Of a DNA stretch of 64,000 nucleotides, positions 56,194 to 64,000 are shown piece after piece. The notes under the pieces are model-generated. The model had not been told where the DNA came from, did not search any database, and saw only the letters and a list, made by a program, of their open reading frames with translations. The stretch is taken from NCBI RefSeq assembly GCF_014836765.1, contig NZ_JACSQG010000001.1:368896-432895 (forward strand), read 5' to 3'. The stretch is from Serpens gallinarum (GTDB taxonomy: Bacteria > Pseudomonadota > Gammaproteobacteria > Pseudomonadales > Pseudomonadaceae). Numbering within the stretch: position 1 is the first letter of the stretch; each line of letters begins with the position of its first letter. The position numbers were made by a program, and so were the translations under genes.

Positions 56194-56960
56194 TGGTGCA
56201 GTTGTCCTATCAGATCCCAGGTCCAGGGGCCGGGGCATTGCCAGCGCCAGTAGTCGGTGGTCAGCCAGCGTTCGGCGGGTACGGCGTGCTTGAGCGCCGC
56301 ATGTTCGGCGAACTGGTTGGCCAGCGCCCGGTGTTCCGGCGCAGCCCAGAGGATGGCATCCGGCGGATCGGCGACGACCTGCTCCAGATCCAGCCGCTGG
56401 TAGCCGTTGCCACGCAGGTAGTTGGTCCAGCCAGCGCGCTCGAGGATTTCGTTTTCCAGCGTGCCGCGCCCGGTGCCGATGCCGTTGGCGCCCAGCAGCA
56501 ACAGACGTTGCTCGCGTGTGGGCGTGAAACTGGCCAGCGGCGGGCGACTGGCCAGGGATACCGGAAGGCCCACGGCTCGCAGGAAGTGCACTTCGTAATT
56601 CGCCACATCCTGCAGGTTTTGCGGCAATGGGAAAATCTCTACCCGCTTGCCCAGCGCTTGCAGGCGCTGGCGCAGCAAGGTGCCGGCGTACTGCCCGACC
56701 ACCACCAAGTCTGGTTGCAGGGCGTAGATCTGTTCAAGGCTGCCGTCATGACTCGGCCATTGCGGGCCGATCCAGTCGATGGGGTAGCGCTTCTGCATCT
56801 GCGACAGGGCGGCCACGCGTTCAGGCGGAAGGTAATGGGCGACCATCCAGTCCAGGCACAGATCGAGTGAGACGATGCGCTGCGCCGACGTACTGTCGGC
56901 CCGGGCTGGCCCGGGCAGGGCCAGCAACAGGAGCAAGGGCATCAGCAGGACACGCAGCAC
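56181..56960 (-). CDS. btuF: Vitamin B12 periplasmic binding protein, BtuF-like
   Basis: A 259-residue class III solute-binding protein with a signal peptide. The start I favour is the GTG at 56960, nine bases after GAGG, giving MLRVLLMPLLLLLALPGPARA; the open frame runs 27 codons further upstream. Family marks are RIVSLDLCLDWMVAHYLPPERVAALS and LQPDLVVVGQYAG. A double hairpin lies between btuB and this gene. Confidence 0.85.
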   Translation of the reverse strand: MLRVLLMPLLLLLALPGPARADSTSAQRIVSLDLCLDWMVAHYLPPERVAALSQMQKRYPIDWIGPQWPSHDGSLEQIYALQPDLVVVGQYAGTLLRQRLQALGKRVEIFPLPQNLQDVANYEVHFLRAVGLPVSLASRPPLASFTPTREQRLLLLGANGIGTGRGTLENEILERAGWTNYLRGNGYQRLDLEQVVADPPDAILWAAPEHRALANQFAEHAALKHAVPAERWLTTDYWRWQCPGPWTWDLIGQLHQWLD

Positions 56961-56986
56961 CAGAAATCGCCTCGTCTGATCAGATA

Positions 56987-57043
56987 AAACGCCACAGCGG
57001 CGGCGTTTGCGGAATATGGCGGGTTGCCGGCTGGCCGGCAACC
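56987..57043 (-). other. Two hairpins between btuB and btuF
   Basis: GGTTGCCGG / CCGGCAACC (57022-57030 with 57035-57043) and AAACGCC / GGCGTTT (56987-56993 with 57002-57008) follow the btuB stop. The second is followed on the minus strand by TTATC, so it may act as a weak terminator that keeps btuF-btuC-btuD below btuB. Confidence 0.55.
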
Positions 57044-57053
57044 GCAGGGGGTG

Positions 57054-58967
57054 CTACAGGGAGGGTGTCCAGGTCAGGCCGAGCATCACGCTGAACGGTG
57101 CTTCCTGATAGCCGCGTTGTTGGCCCTCGTAGCTGTAAAGCAGGCGGCTGTAGTCCTTGTCCAGAACGTTGGCCAACTTCAGGTCGAAGCCCAGTTCATC
57201 GCTGGCTTGCCAACTGGTGCGCAGGTCGAGGACGCCGTGACCGGCGATTTCCTGAGTATTGGCGCCATCATTGAAGCTGCGGCTCACGGCCCGCCAACTG
57301 GCGCCGACGCCCACGGCTCCGAAGTGGCGATCCAGATCCAGGCTCAGGGTACGTTTGGCACGGTTGGGCAGGATGCCGCCGGTTTCGCGGTTGCGTGGAT
57401 CAATGATGCTGACGCCTAAATTGGCCTGCCAGCCAAACAGGTCGTGCTCAAGGTGGGCTTCAAAACCGTTGATGCGAGCTACACCAAGGTTTTGCGTGCT
57501 GCCAACCCAAGTGATGGGGTCGCTCACATAAGCCAACAGGTCACGGAAGTCGGTACGGTAGATCGAGGCCTCCAGGCGGGTCTCAGCGGCCAGACGCGCA
57601 CGCCACTTCAGCTCATAGCTCTTTGAGCGCTCTGGCTCAAGGTCGGGATTTCCTTTGGTCCAGCCTTCATCGGGCCAATACAGATCCGCAAAGGTGGGAA
57701 CGCGGAAGCCTTCGGCGTAAGAGAGAATCACCTGGTGGTCGGCATTCACCGGCAGGCTCAGCGCGGCGTTGAAGGTGTTCTCATGGCCGAACTGCTCATT
57801 CTGGTCGTGGCGCATCCCCAGTTCAGTGGAGAATGTCTCGCCATGGAACTGATGTTGGACGATGGCCGCCTGGTTCCAGCGGCTGGTCTGATCGTATTCG
57901 TTGCTGCTGCCGACTTTGTCATTTAGATAGTCGAGCCCGATCAGCAGGCTGTGGGCGTCGTCCAGGTGTAGGGTATTCAACCAACTGGCGGAGTCCCGGT
58001 AGGTGTTGTTCACCGAGCTGCCGGGGAACAACTTGTCGAAGTTTTCCTGTTTGTCTTCGCTGTGGCCCAATTCCAGGCGGCTGCTCCAGGCATTCGTGAG
58101 CTGCGCATCGAGATAAACAGACGTACTGCTGATAGTGAATTCATCATAGGGCTCGGCCGGGAAACTGGCGTACAGGGTGTCGTCCCAACGCCCGAACGGG
58201 TTGTCGATCTCGGTCTTGCCGCGCTGATCCAGCACGTTTAAGCCGGCTTCTACCTTGTCGCTGAGACGGTGGCTCAGGCTCATGGACAAGGAGCGGTTGC
58301 GATAACCATCATCATCCGCATCGCTGGGGAAGGAGGCGTGTGTACGATCGAAACCGTCGGTCTCTTCCAGGCTCGCGTTAAGGCTGAAGCGCGTCAGCGC
58401 GTTACCACCTGACAGCCCCAGGCTGGTCTCCCGCGCGTTATCCGTGCCGGCTGCCAGGCGAACGTAGGGGGTGAGGCCTTCACCTTGGCTGCGGCGGGTG
58501 AAAATTTGCACGACGCCACCCATGGCATCGGCACCGTAGATGGCCGAGCGCGAGCCACGCAGGACCTCGACGCGCTCAATCTGATCAACGCTCAAAAATT
58601 GCAGGCTGGCGCCGCCGATAGTGGCCGAGCCGACTCGTACGCCGTCAATCAGAACCAGAGTCTGTGCGGTGCTTGTGCCTCTGATGTACAGGCCATAGTT
58701 GGCACCACGACCGCCGTAATTGGCCACCTGGACACCGGGTACATGGGTCAGCAGTTCCGGCACGCTGGCTGGGCGCAGGCGGTCGATATCGGCACGGGTA
58801 AATACACTGATCGACGCGCTGCTGTCGCTGGCGGCTTCAGCCATACGCGACGCCGTCACCACCACATTAGGCAGTTTCAGTTGTTCATCGAAGCGCGGAG
58901 TTTCGTTGGCGGCGAATGCCGTAATCGGCGCAAGGGCCACGGCCAGAGCCAAACGGGACAATTTCAT
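57054..58967 (-). CDS. btuB: TonB-dependent vitamin B12 outer-membrane receptor
   Basis: A 637-residue TonB-dependent receptor. It has a signal peptide (about 1-20), TonB box area LKLPNVVVTASRM, plug domain with VPELLTHVPGVQVANYGGRG, and a beta-barrel ending in the aromatic-rich PFSVMLGLTWTPSL. The ATG at 58967 follows GAGGATTATC; the longer open frame runs through the riboswitch and is rejected. Regulation by the cobalamin riboswitch identifies it as BtuB. Confidence 0.93.
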   Translation of the reverse strand: MKLSRLALAVALAPITAFAANETPRFDEQLKLPNVVVTASRMAEAASDSSASISVFTRADIDRLRPASVPELLTHVPGVQVANYGGRGANYGLYIRGTSTAQTLVLIDGVRVGSATIGGASLQFLSVDQIERVEVLRGSRSAIYGADAMGGVVQIFTRRSQGEGLTPYVRLAAGTDNARETSLGLSGGNALTRFSLNASLEETDGFDRTHASFPSDADDDGYRNRSLSMSLSHRLSDKVEAGLNVLDQRGKTEIDNPFGRWDDTLYASFPAEPYDEFTISSTSVYLDAQLTNAWSSRLELGHSEDKQENFDKLFPGSSVNNTYRDSASWLNTLHLDDAHSLLIGLDYLNDKVGSSNEYDQTSRWNQAAIVQHQFHGETFSTELGMRHDQNEQFGHENTFNAALSLPVNADHQVILSYAEGFRVPTFADLYWPDEGWTKGNPDLEPERSKSYELKWRARLAAETRLEASIYRTDFRDLLAYVSDPITWVGSTQNLGVARINGFEAHLEHDLFGWQANLGVSIIDPRNRETGGILPNRAKRTLSLDLDRHFGAVGVGASWRAVSRSFNDGANTQEIAGHGVLDLRTSWQASDELGFDLKLANVLDKDYSRLLYSYEGQQRGYQEAPFSVMLGLTWTPSL

Positions 58968-58978
58968 CAGGAGATAAT

Positions 58979-59003
58979 CCTCAAAAGATCGAGACTTTTG
59001 AGG
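58979..59003 (-). promoter_or_regulatory. Hairpin sequestering the btuB ribosome binding site
   Basis: CCTCAAAAG / CTTTTGAGG is a perfect 9-base stem with a 7-base loop. On the minus strand its 3' arm ends in GAGG, the btuB Shine-Dalgarno sequence ten bases before the ATG. It is well placed as the expression platform of the cobalamin riboswitch. Confidence 0.7.
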
Positions 59004-59069
59004 AGGGCAGGAACAAGCACGGAGTCTGGATTGCAGGCACAGCGCTTGACGGTGCTGCCCTCCGCAACA

Positions 59070-59262
59070 CCAGTCGAATCCGCTCTGGCCGGTCTCCGGG
59101 CTCTCGACTCTCATCGCGCTCGCCTTCCCATATTTAAATACAGTGGCGTTTGAGCGGACGGCGATCTCGGGGATCGCGGTCGATTACCGTTGCGGGGGCA
59201 GCGCCGGGATTGTTCGGATCGAACGCACCGGCTTCCCGTTTAATGCGCACCTTGCGGTCGCG
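59070..59262 (-). ncRNA. Cobalamin riboswitch
   Basis: Read on the minus strand, the leader contains AAACGGGAAGCCGGTG, then GCTGCCCCCGCAACGGTAA, then GCCACTGT with GGGAAGGC, and the B12 box GAGCCCGGAGACCGGCC (59087-59103). These are the ordered conserved blocks of AdoCbl-type riboswitches. It controls btuB and probably the following btuFCD genes. Limits are approximate. Confidence 0.95.
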
Positions 59263-59292
59263 CACACCTGGGCGGATAAGTAAAACGCGCGC

Positions 59293-59321
59293 ACCTTACG
59301 GCGTCGCGCGGGGAAAGACAA
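59293..59321 (-). promoter_or_regulatory. Candidate promoter of the btuB riboswitch RNA
   Basis: On the minus strand TTGTCT and TAAGGT are separated by 17 bases and lie about 30-60 bases before the riboswitch core. This fits a sigma-70 promoter with a modest -10 element. Confidence 0.4.
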
Positions 59322-59472
59322 TGAGCATTGTCATGTCTGACGGATTTTCGGGCGCGGGCGAAGCTGCTTTATCGCGCGGGTAAGTGAGGAGGGGGACAGC
59401 CTAATAACCCAGGTTGCCCCTGCTTTGTAAGGAAATTGAGAGGAGGTACCAGGCCTCCATTCACCAATCTCC

Positions 59473-61368
59473 TTACGCCTTCAGTTGCTCCAGCCGCGCG
59501 CGCACCGCCGCCTCGATGCCAGCCTCGTCCAGACCGCATTCGGCGAGCATGACGCTGGGCTTGGCGTGTTCGACGTAGCAGTCCGGCAAACCGAGGTGAA
59601 GGATGGGCATGACCAGGTTCTGGCTGGCGAGGAATTCGCTCACCGCACTACCGGCGCCGCCCATGATGCTGTTTTCCTCGATCGTCACCAGCAGCTCATG
59701 GCTGTCGGCCAGTTGGCGAACCAGGGCTTCGTCCAGCGGTTTGACGAAGCGCATGTCGACCACGGTAGCGTCCAGTGTTGCGCCGACCTTGAGCGCTTCG
59801 GCCAGCTGCACACCAAATGCCAGCAAGGCGACTTTGGAGCCCTGGCGACGGATCACGCCCTTGCCGATGTCCAGCGGTTGCAGGCCCGGTTCCAGGGTGG
59901 CGTTGGGACCGGTGCCGCGCGGGTAACGCACCGCCGCCGGCCCGTCGAACAGGTAGCCGGTGGTAAGCATGCGGCGCAGTTCGTTTTCATCGCTGGGCGT
60001 CATCACCAGCATGCCGGGGATGCAGCGCAGGAACGACAGGTCGAAGCTGCCGGCGTGGGTCGGGCCGTCTTCGCCTACCAGGCCGGCGCGGTCGATGGCG
60101 AACAGCACGTCGAGATTCTGCACGGCCACATCGTGGATCAACTGGTCGTAAGCGCGCTGCAGGAAGGTCGAGTAGATCGCCACCACCGGCTTAGCGCCCT
60201 CGCAGGCCATGCCGGCGGCCAGGGTCACGGCATGTTGTTCGGCAATGGCAACGTCGAAGTAGCGCTCCGGAAAGCGCTCGCTGAAGGCCACCAGGTCCGA
60301 GCCTTCCTTCATCGCCGGGGTGATGCCGGCGAGGCGCGGATCGGCCTCGGCCATATCGCACAGCCACTGGCCGAAGATATTGGAGTAGCGTGGGCCGGAC
60401 GGCGCCTTGGGCGTTTTCGGCGCATCCACCGGTTCCAGCTTGTTGATCGCGTGCCAGGTAATGGGATCGAGTTCGGCCGGGGCGAAGCCCTTGCCCTTCT
60501 TGGTCACCACGTGCAGGAACTGCGGGCCGGACAGGTCGCGCATGTTGCGCAGGGTGGCGACCAGGGTCGGCAGGTCGTGGCCGTCGATGGGGCCGATGTA
60601 GTTCCAGCCCAGCTCCTCGAACAGCGTGCCGGGCACCAGGATGCCCTTGGCATACTCCTCGGTGCGGCGGGCGATTTCCCAGGCGCCGGGCAGGCGCGAT
60701 AGCACCTTCTTGCTGCCTTCGCGCATGCTTGCGTAGGTGCGGCTGGAAAGAATCTTGGCCAGGTAGTTGGACATGCCGCCGACGTTGCGCGAGATCGACA
60801 TGTCGTTGTCGTTGAGCACCACGAGCATGTCGGCGCCAACTTCCGGGGCGTGGTTGAGCGCCTCGAAGGCCATGCCGGCGGTCAGTGCGCCATCGCCGAT
60901 CACGGCAATCGACTTGCGCTTCTGGCCTTGCAGACGGGCGGCGATGGCCATGCCCAGTGCCGCGCCGATAGAGGTGCTGGAGTGGCCTACACCAAAGGTG
61001 TCGTACTCGCTCTCGGTGCGGCGCGGGAAGGCGGCCAGGCCGTCCTTCTGACGCAGGCTGGACATGCGCTGGCGGCGACCGGTAAGTATCTTGTGTGGGT
61101 AGGCCTGATGGCCAACGTCCCATACCAGGCGGTCATCCGGGGTGTCGAACACGTAATGCAGGGCGATGGTCAGCTCGATCACACCGAGACCGGCGCCGAA
61201 GTGTCCGCCGGTCTGCCCGACGCTGTAGAGCAGCTCCTGGCGCAACTCATCGGCCAGTTGCTCCAGTTCCGCTTCGCCCAGGCGGCGCAACTCGACGGGC
61301 GTCGCTGCGCGGTCGAGCAGAGGCGTGGTAGGGCGCTGGCGGGGGATTTCGTGGAACGTCTTGGGCAT
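59473..61368 (-). CDS. dxs: 1-deoxy-D-xylulose-5-phosphate synthase
   Basis: A 631-residue thiamine-diphosphate enzyme that condenses pyruvate and glyceraldehyde-3-phosphate, the first step of the MEP isoprenoid pathway. It shows [26 protein letters not shown], the ThDP motif [17 protein letters not shown]...NDNDMSIS, and [16 protein letters not shown] in the transketolase-like domain. The ATG at 61368 gives the usual MPKTFHEIP start; the longer frame is rejected. ispA and xseB, normally just upstream in Pseudomonas, are absent. Confidence 0.96.
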   Translation of the reverse strand: MPKTFHEIPRQRPTTPLLDRAATPVELRRLGEAELEQLADELRQELLYSVGQTGGHFGAGLGVIELTIALHYVFDTPDDRLVWDVGHQAYPHKILTGRRQRMSSLRQKDGLAAFPRRTESEYDTFGVGHSSTSIGAALGMAIAARLQGQKRKSIAVIGDGALTAGMAFEALNHAPEVGADMLVVLNDNDMSISRNVGGMSNYLAKILSSRTYASMREGSKKVLSRLPGAWEIARRTEEYAKGILVPGTLFEELGWNYIGPIDGHDLPTLVATLRNMRDLSGPQFLHVVTKKGKGFAPAELDPITWHAINKLEPVDAPKTPKAPSGPRYSNIFGQWLCDMAEADPRLAGITPAMKEGSDLVAFSERFPERYFDVAIAEQHAVTLAAGMACEGAKPVVAIYSTFLQRAYDQLIHDVAVQNLDVLFAIDRAGLVGEDGPTHAGSFDLSFLRCIPGMLVMTPSDENELRRMLTTGYLFDGPAAVRYPRGTGPNATLEPGLQPLDIGKGVIRRQGSKVALLAFGVQLAEALKVGATLDATVVDMRFVKPLDEALVRQLADSHELLVTIEENSIMGGAGSAVSEFLASQNLVMPILHLGLPDCYVEHAKPSVMLAECGLDEAGIEAAVRARLEQLKA

Positions 61369-61462
61369 CAGACTGATCGTTTTATAGGTGTAAAAGTCGG
61401 CGGAGTTTACCCGATGCGGGCTTGGCGACCCAAGCGGCCCTTCAGAGAGGGGCAAGCGATGC

Positions 61463-61756
61463 TCAGTGAATGACCAGGCTGAACAGCCACAGGGCCAGCA
61501 ACAGTAGCAAAACTCCGGAAATTAGCGCGCGCCGAAACAGCGCCCGGAATGCGGAAATGAGAACCAGCAGGCCGATCGCCACAGCCACCAGGCTGAGCAG
61601 TGACGGGTCCATGCCGAGGGCTTTCGACAGGCCGTTGAGAAAGCTGGCGCCGGCCCCCGCCAGCCAGGCAAAGACGCCGTACAGGCTGTCGATCAGTACG
61701 CGCAGAATCGTCCCCAGCACTTCGCCGAGCCCTTCGAAAAAACCTTCTGCCTGCAT
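61463..61756 (-). CDS. Small membrane protein, unknown
   Basis: A 97-residue protein with three hydrophobic stretches (about 15-38, 53-68, 77-95) and a Gly-rich N terminus. I do not recognise a family with a known function. It lies 95 bases upstream of dxs on the same strand and may share its transcript. Confidence 0.6.
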   Translation of the reverse strand: MQAEGFFEGLGEVLGTILRVLIDSLYGVFAWLAGAGASFLNGLSKALGMDPSLLSLVAVAIGLLVLISAFRALFRRALISGVLLLLLALWLFSLVIH

Positions 61757-61815
61757 GCGCTGAGCCTTGCTTAAGTTGAAGCGGCGCAGTCTAGCACCAC
61801 CTCGCTACACAAGCC

Positions 61816-62259
61816 TCAGCCGCGCTGAATCAACCAGATGCCAGCGGCAATCAACGCCAGGCCGCCAAGCTTGCCGGCACTCACCGGCGCCTCGCGATAG
61901 CCGACCCAGCCGAAGTGATCGAGCAGCAGCGCCATGCCCAGTTGGCCGGCGAGGATCAATACCATCATCACCAGCCCGCCAATGCGGGGCGCGGCGAAGG
62001 CGGCAACGGCGATGAACACGGCGCCGAACAGTCCACCCAGCCAGTGATACCCGCTCAGTTCACGTAAAGCGGTGAGGCCAGGCATGCCCCGTTGCATGAG
62101 CACAATGCAGAGCAAGGCCAGGGTGCCGACGCTAAAGGACAGCAGGGCTGCGGCCATCACGCTGGATAACTGCCTGGCCACCTGGCCATTGATCCCGGCC
62201 TGCAAGGGCATCAACGAACCCGCAATAAAAGGCAGGGCGAGTAACCACCAGGGATGCAT
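61816..62259 (-). CDS. DMT-superfamily YdcZ-like (DUF606) membrane protein
   Basis: A 147-residue protein with five hydrophobic helices. The segments LPFIAGSLMPLQAGINGQVAR and GGLFGAVFIAVAAFAAPRIGG...LAGQLGMALLLDHFGW match DUF606 (EamA-related) half-transporters. The ATG at 62259 has GGAG six bases upstream; the longer open frame is rejected. Substrate unknown. Confidence 0.82.
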   Translation of the reverse strand: MHPWWLLALPFIAGSLMPLQAGINGQVARQLSSVMAAALLSFSVGTLALLCIVLMQRGMPGLTALRELSGYHWLGGLFGAVFIAVAAFAAPRIGGLVMMVLILAGQLGMALLLDHFGWVGYREAPVSAGKLGGLALIAAGIWLIQRG

Positions 62260-62479
62260 GGCGAACTCCAGACAACGAGGGGCGGGCATTATGCCGCAGA
62301 CGGGGAAAGGAAACGGTCCGCATGTTAAGAGCAGCGGGGGGCAAACATTGCCAATTTCACCCCGTTGACTAGGGTTAGAAGCAGTGGCACAGCGTGACGT
62401 CAGTCGCACGCATGCCACAGAGGCCGTCGCGCCGCTCAAGGCCAAAACGGTCTGCCTAGCCTGAATCAGGAGAACCTCG

Positions 62480-64000
62480 ATGGACATGAACCGTCGGCAA
62501 TTCTTCAAGGTCTGCGGAGTGGGCCTTGGGGCGTCGAGCATGGCGGCGTTGGGCATGGCGCCTCCGCCGGCCTTCGCCGAGTCGATCCGCCATTTCAAAC
62601 TGACCAATACCCGCGAGACACGCAACACCTGCCCCTACTGTTCGGTCGGCTGTGGCCTGATCCTCTACAGCCAGGGCAGTGGCGGCAAGAACGTCGTGCA
62701 GGAAATCATTCACATCGAGGGCGACTCCGACCATCCGGTCAACCGTGGCACGCTCTGCCCGAAAGGCGCAGGTCTGCTGGATTTCGTCCACAGCCCCCAT
62801 CGCCTCAAGTATCCCGAAGTGCGTGAAGCTGGCAGCAACGAGTGGAAACGCATCGAATGGGACGAGGCGCTGGACCGCATCGCCCGGTTGATGAAGGATG
62901 ACCGCGATGCCAACTTCATCGAGAAGAACGACCAGGGCATGACGGTGAACCGCTGGTTGAGTACGGGTTTTCTCGCCGCGTCGGCTGCTTCCAGCGAAGC
63001 GGGTTACATGACGCACAAGGTGGTCCGTTCCCTCGGCATGTTGGCGTTCGACAACCAAGCACGTGTCTGACACGGCCCGACGGTGGCAGGTCTTGCCCCG
63101 ACGTTTGGCCGAGGAGCCATGACCAATCACTGGACCGACATCAAGAATGCCGACCTGGTGATGATTATTGGTGGCAACGCTGCTGAAGCCCACCCCTGTG
63201 GTTTCAAATGGGTCACCGAAGCCAAGGCCCACAACCAGGCCCGGCTGATCGTGGTCGATCCACGCTTTACCCGCTCCGCCGCGGTCGCTGACATGTACGC
63301 GCCGATCCGTACCGGGACCGACATTGCCTTCCTCGGCGGGCTGATCAATTACCTGTTGGAGAATGACAAGGTTCAGCACGAGTACGTGCGCAACTACACC
63401 GACTTGCCGTTCATCGTGAAGGAGGAGTACAGCTTCGCCAACGGCCTGTTTAATGGCTACGACGCCGAAGCGCGCGCCTATCCGGACAAGGGCAGCTGGT
63501 TCTATGAAACCGGCGAGGACGGCTACGCGCTGGTCGATCCGACGCTCAGCCATCCACGCTGTGTATACAACCTGCTCAAGCAGCATTACAGCCGCTACAC
63601 GGCGGATATGGCCAGCAGCATCTGTGGCACACCCAAGGACCGGCTGCTCCAAGTTTGGGAAGCTGTAGCCGAAACCTCGGCGCCAGGCAAGGTGATGACC
63701 ATCATGTACGCCCTGGGCTGGACCCAGCATTCGGTGGGCTCACAGATGATTCGCTGCGGCGCCATGGTGCAATTGCTGCTCGGCAATATCGGCATGCCCG
63801 GGGGTGGCATGAACGCCCTGCGCGGACACTCCAACATCCAGGGTCTGACCGATCTGGGTCTGCTGTCGAACTTGTTGCCCGGCTACCTGACCTTGCCGCT
63901 CGACTCGGAACAGGACTACGCAGCCTACATCGAGAAACGGGCCAGCAAGCCGTTGCGCCCCGGGCAGCTGTCCTACTGGCAGAACTATGAGAAGTTCCAC
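62480..64000 (+). CDS. fdnG: Formate dehydrogenase alpha subunit, selenocysteine-containing, 5' part
   Basis: The gene reads from an ATG after AGGAG, through a UGA at 63068-63070, to the window end and beyond. The product has a Tat signal (NRRQFFKV), a 4Fe-4S motif C-P-Y-C-S-V-G-C with later G-T-L-C-P-K-G, and the molybdopterin-binding domain. UGA is codon 197, where FdnG/FdoG have selenocysteine as molybdenum ligand. The sequence after it, HGPTVAGLAPTFGRGAMTNHW, is the normal continuation. A SECIS-like hairpin follows. It would be the catalytic subunit of a membrane-bound, periplasm-facing formate dehydrogenase; the beta and gamma subunits should lie downstream. Confidence 0.95.
63068..63113 (+). 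promoter_or_regulatory. UGA selenocysteine codon and SECIS hairpin
   Basis: Directly after the UGA, GGCA-GGTCT-TGCC (63085-63097) forms the apical stem-loop with the GGUCU loop known from E. coli formate dehydrogenase SECIS elements. GGCC/GGCC (63074-63077 with 63107-63110) can close the lower stem. It recruits SelB with Sec-tRNA, so the genome should encode selA, selB, selC and selD. Confidence 0.9.

Noticed and set aside
63068-63070. Stop codon read as a nonsense mutation in fdnG
   Set aside because: The frame continues intact and a SECIS hairpin follows; selenocysteine explains it fully.

Overview
The window looks like chromosome of a high-GC gammaproteobacterium, almost certainly a Pseudomonas. 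The evidence is the run gltD-hemE, the block metY / TSUP exporter / selO / mscK-like / cvrA, the riboflavin block ribE-ribBA-ribH-nusB-thiL-pgpA followed by ribA and dxs, an orphan hcp-vgrG module, and a selenocysteine formate dehydrogenase. The neighbour orders match my memory of P. aeruginosa; no database was searched. Most genes are GC-rich with ordinary Pseudomonas codon use. Two stretches are visibly more AT-rich and look acquired: about 9.1-12.9 kb and about 16.4-17.6 kb.

Layout. 0-9 kb: the end of gltD, hemE, a divergent MFS transporter/LysR pair, a DUF3015 protein, a DUF4105 (Lnb-like) periplasmic protein, a tandem universal stress protein, a hotdog thioesterase and thioredoxin 2. 9.1-12.9 kb: a three-gene minus-strand cassette (HAD-UbiA fusion, SMR-type small membrane protein, GT-C-like glycosyltransferase) that may make and use a polyprenyl-phosphate pentose donor. 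13-16.4 kb: metY, a TSUP exporter and an L-Asp/Glu racemase. 16.4-20.2 kb: an orphan type VI secretion module of Hcp, a VgrG with a pesticin-like lysozyme tail, and a secreted candidate immunity protein. 20.4-33.5 kb: selO, an MscK-type channel, the cvrA antiporter, nitronate monooxygenase with an MFS transporter and LysR, a NIT-HAMP membrane protein, and rlmJ.

33.6-47.1 kb is a malonate catabolism locus: mdcR, a three-gene TRAP transporter, an MCP chemoreceptor, and mdcABCDEGH on the opposite strand. Between the TRAP genes and the MCP lie decayed copies of the mdcH C-terminal half and the mdcR 3' end, joined in the order expected at the junction of an old tandem duplication.

47.3-54 kb holds riboflavin synthesis behind an FMN riboswitch, then nusB, thiL, pgpA, a retropepsin-like protease and ribA. 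54-59.3 kb is a B12 uptake operon (btuB, btuF, btuC, btuD and a degenerate PduO-like protein) behind a cobalamin riboswitch whose downstream hairpin covers the btuB ribosome binding site. 59.5-64 kb: dxs without its usual ispA-xseB partners, two small membrane proteins, and the 5' part of a formate dehydrogenase alpha subunit with an in-frame UGA and a SECIS-like hairpin.

I saw no rRNA or tRNA genes, no CRISPR array, no transposase and no phage genes. The gene-free gap at 12870-13159 (about 290 bases) holds nothing I recognise.
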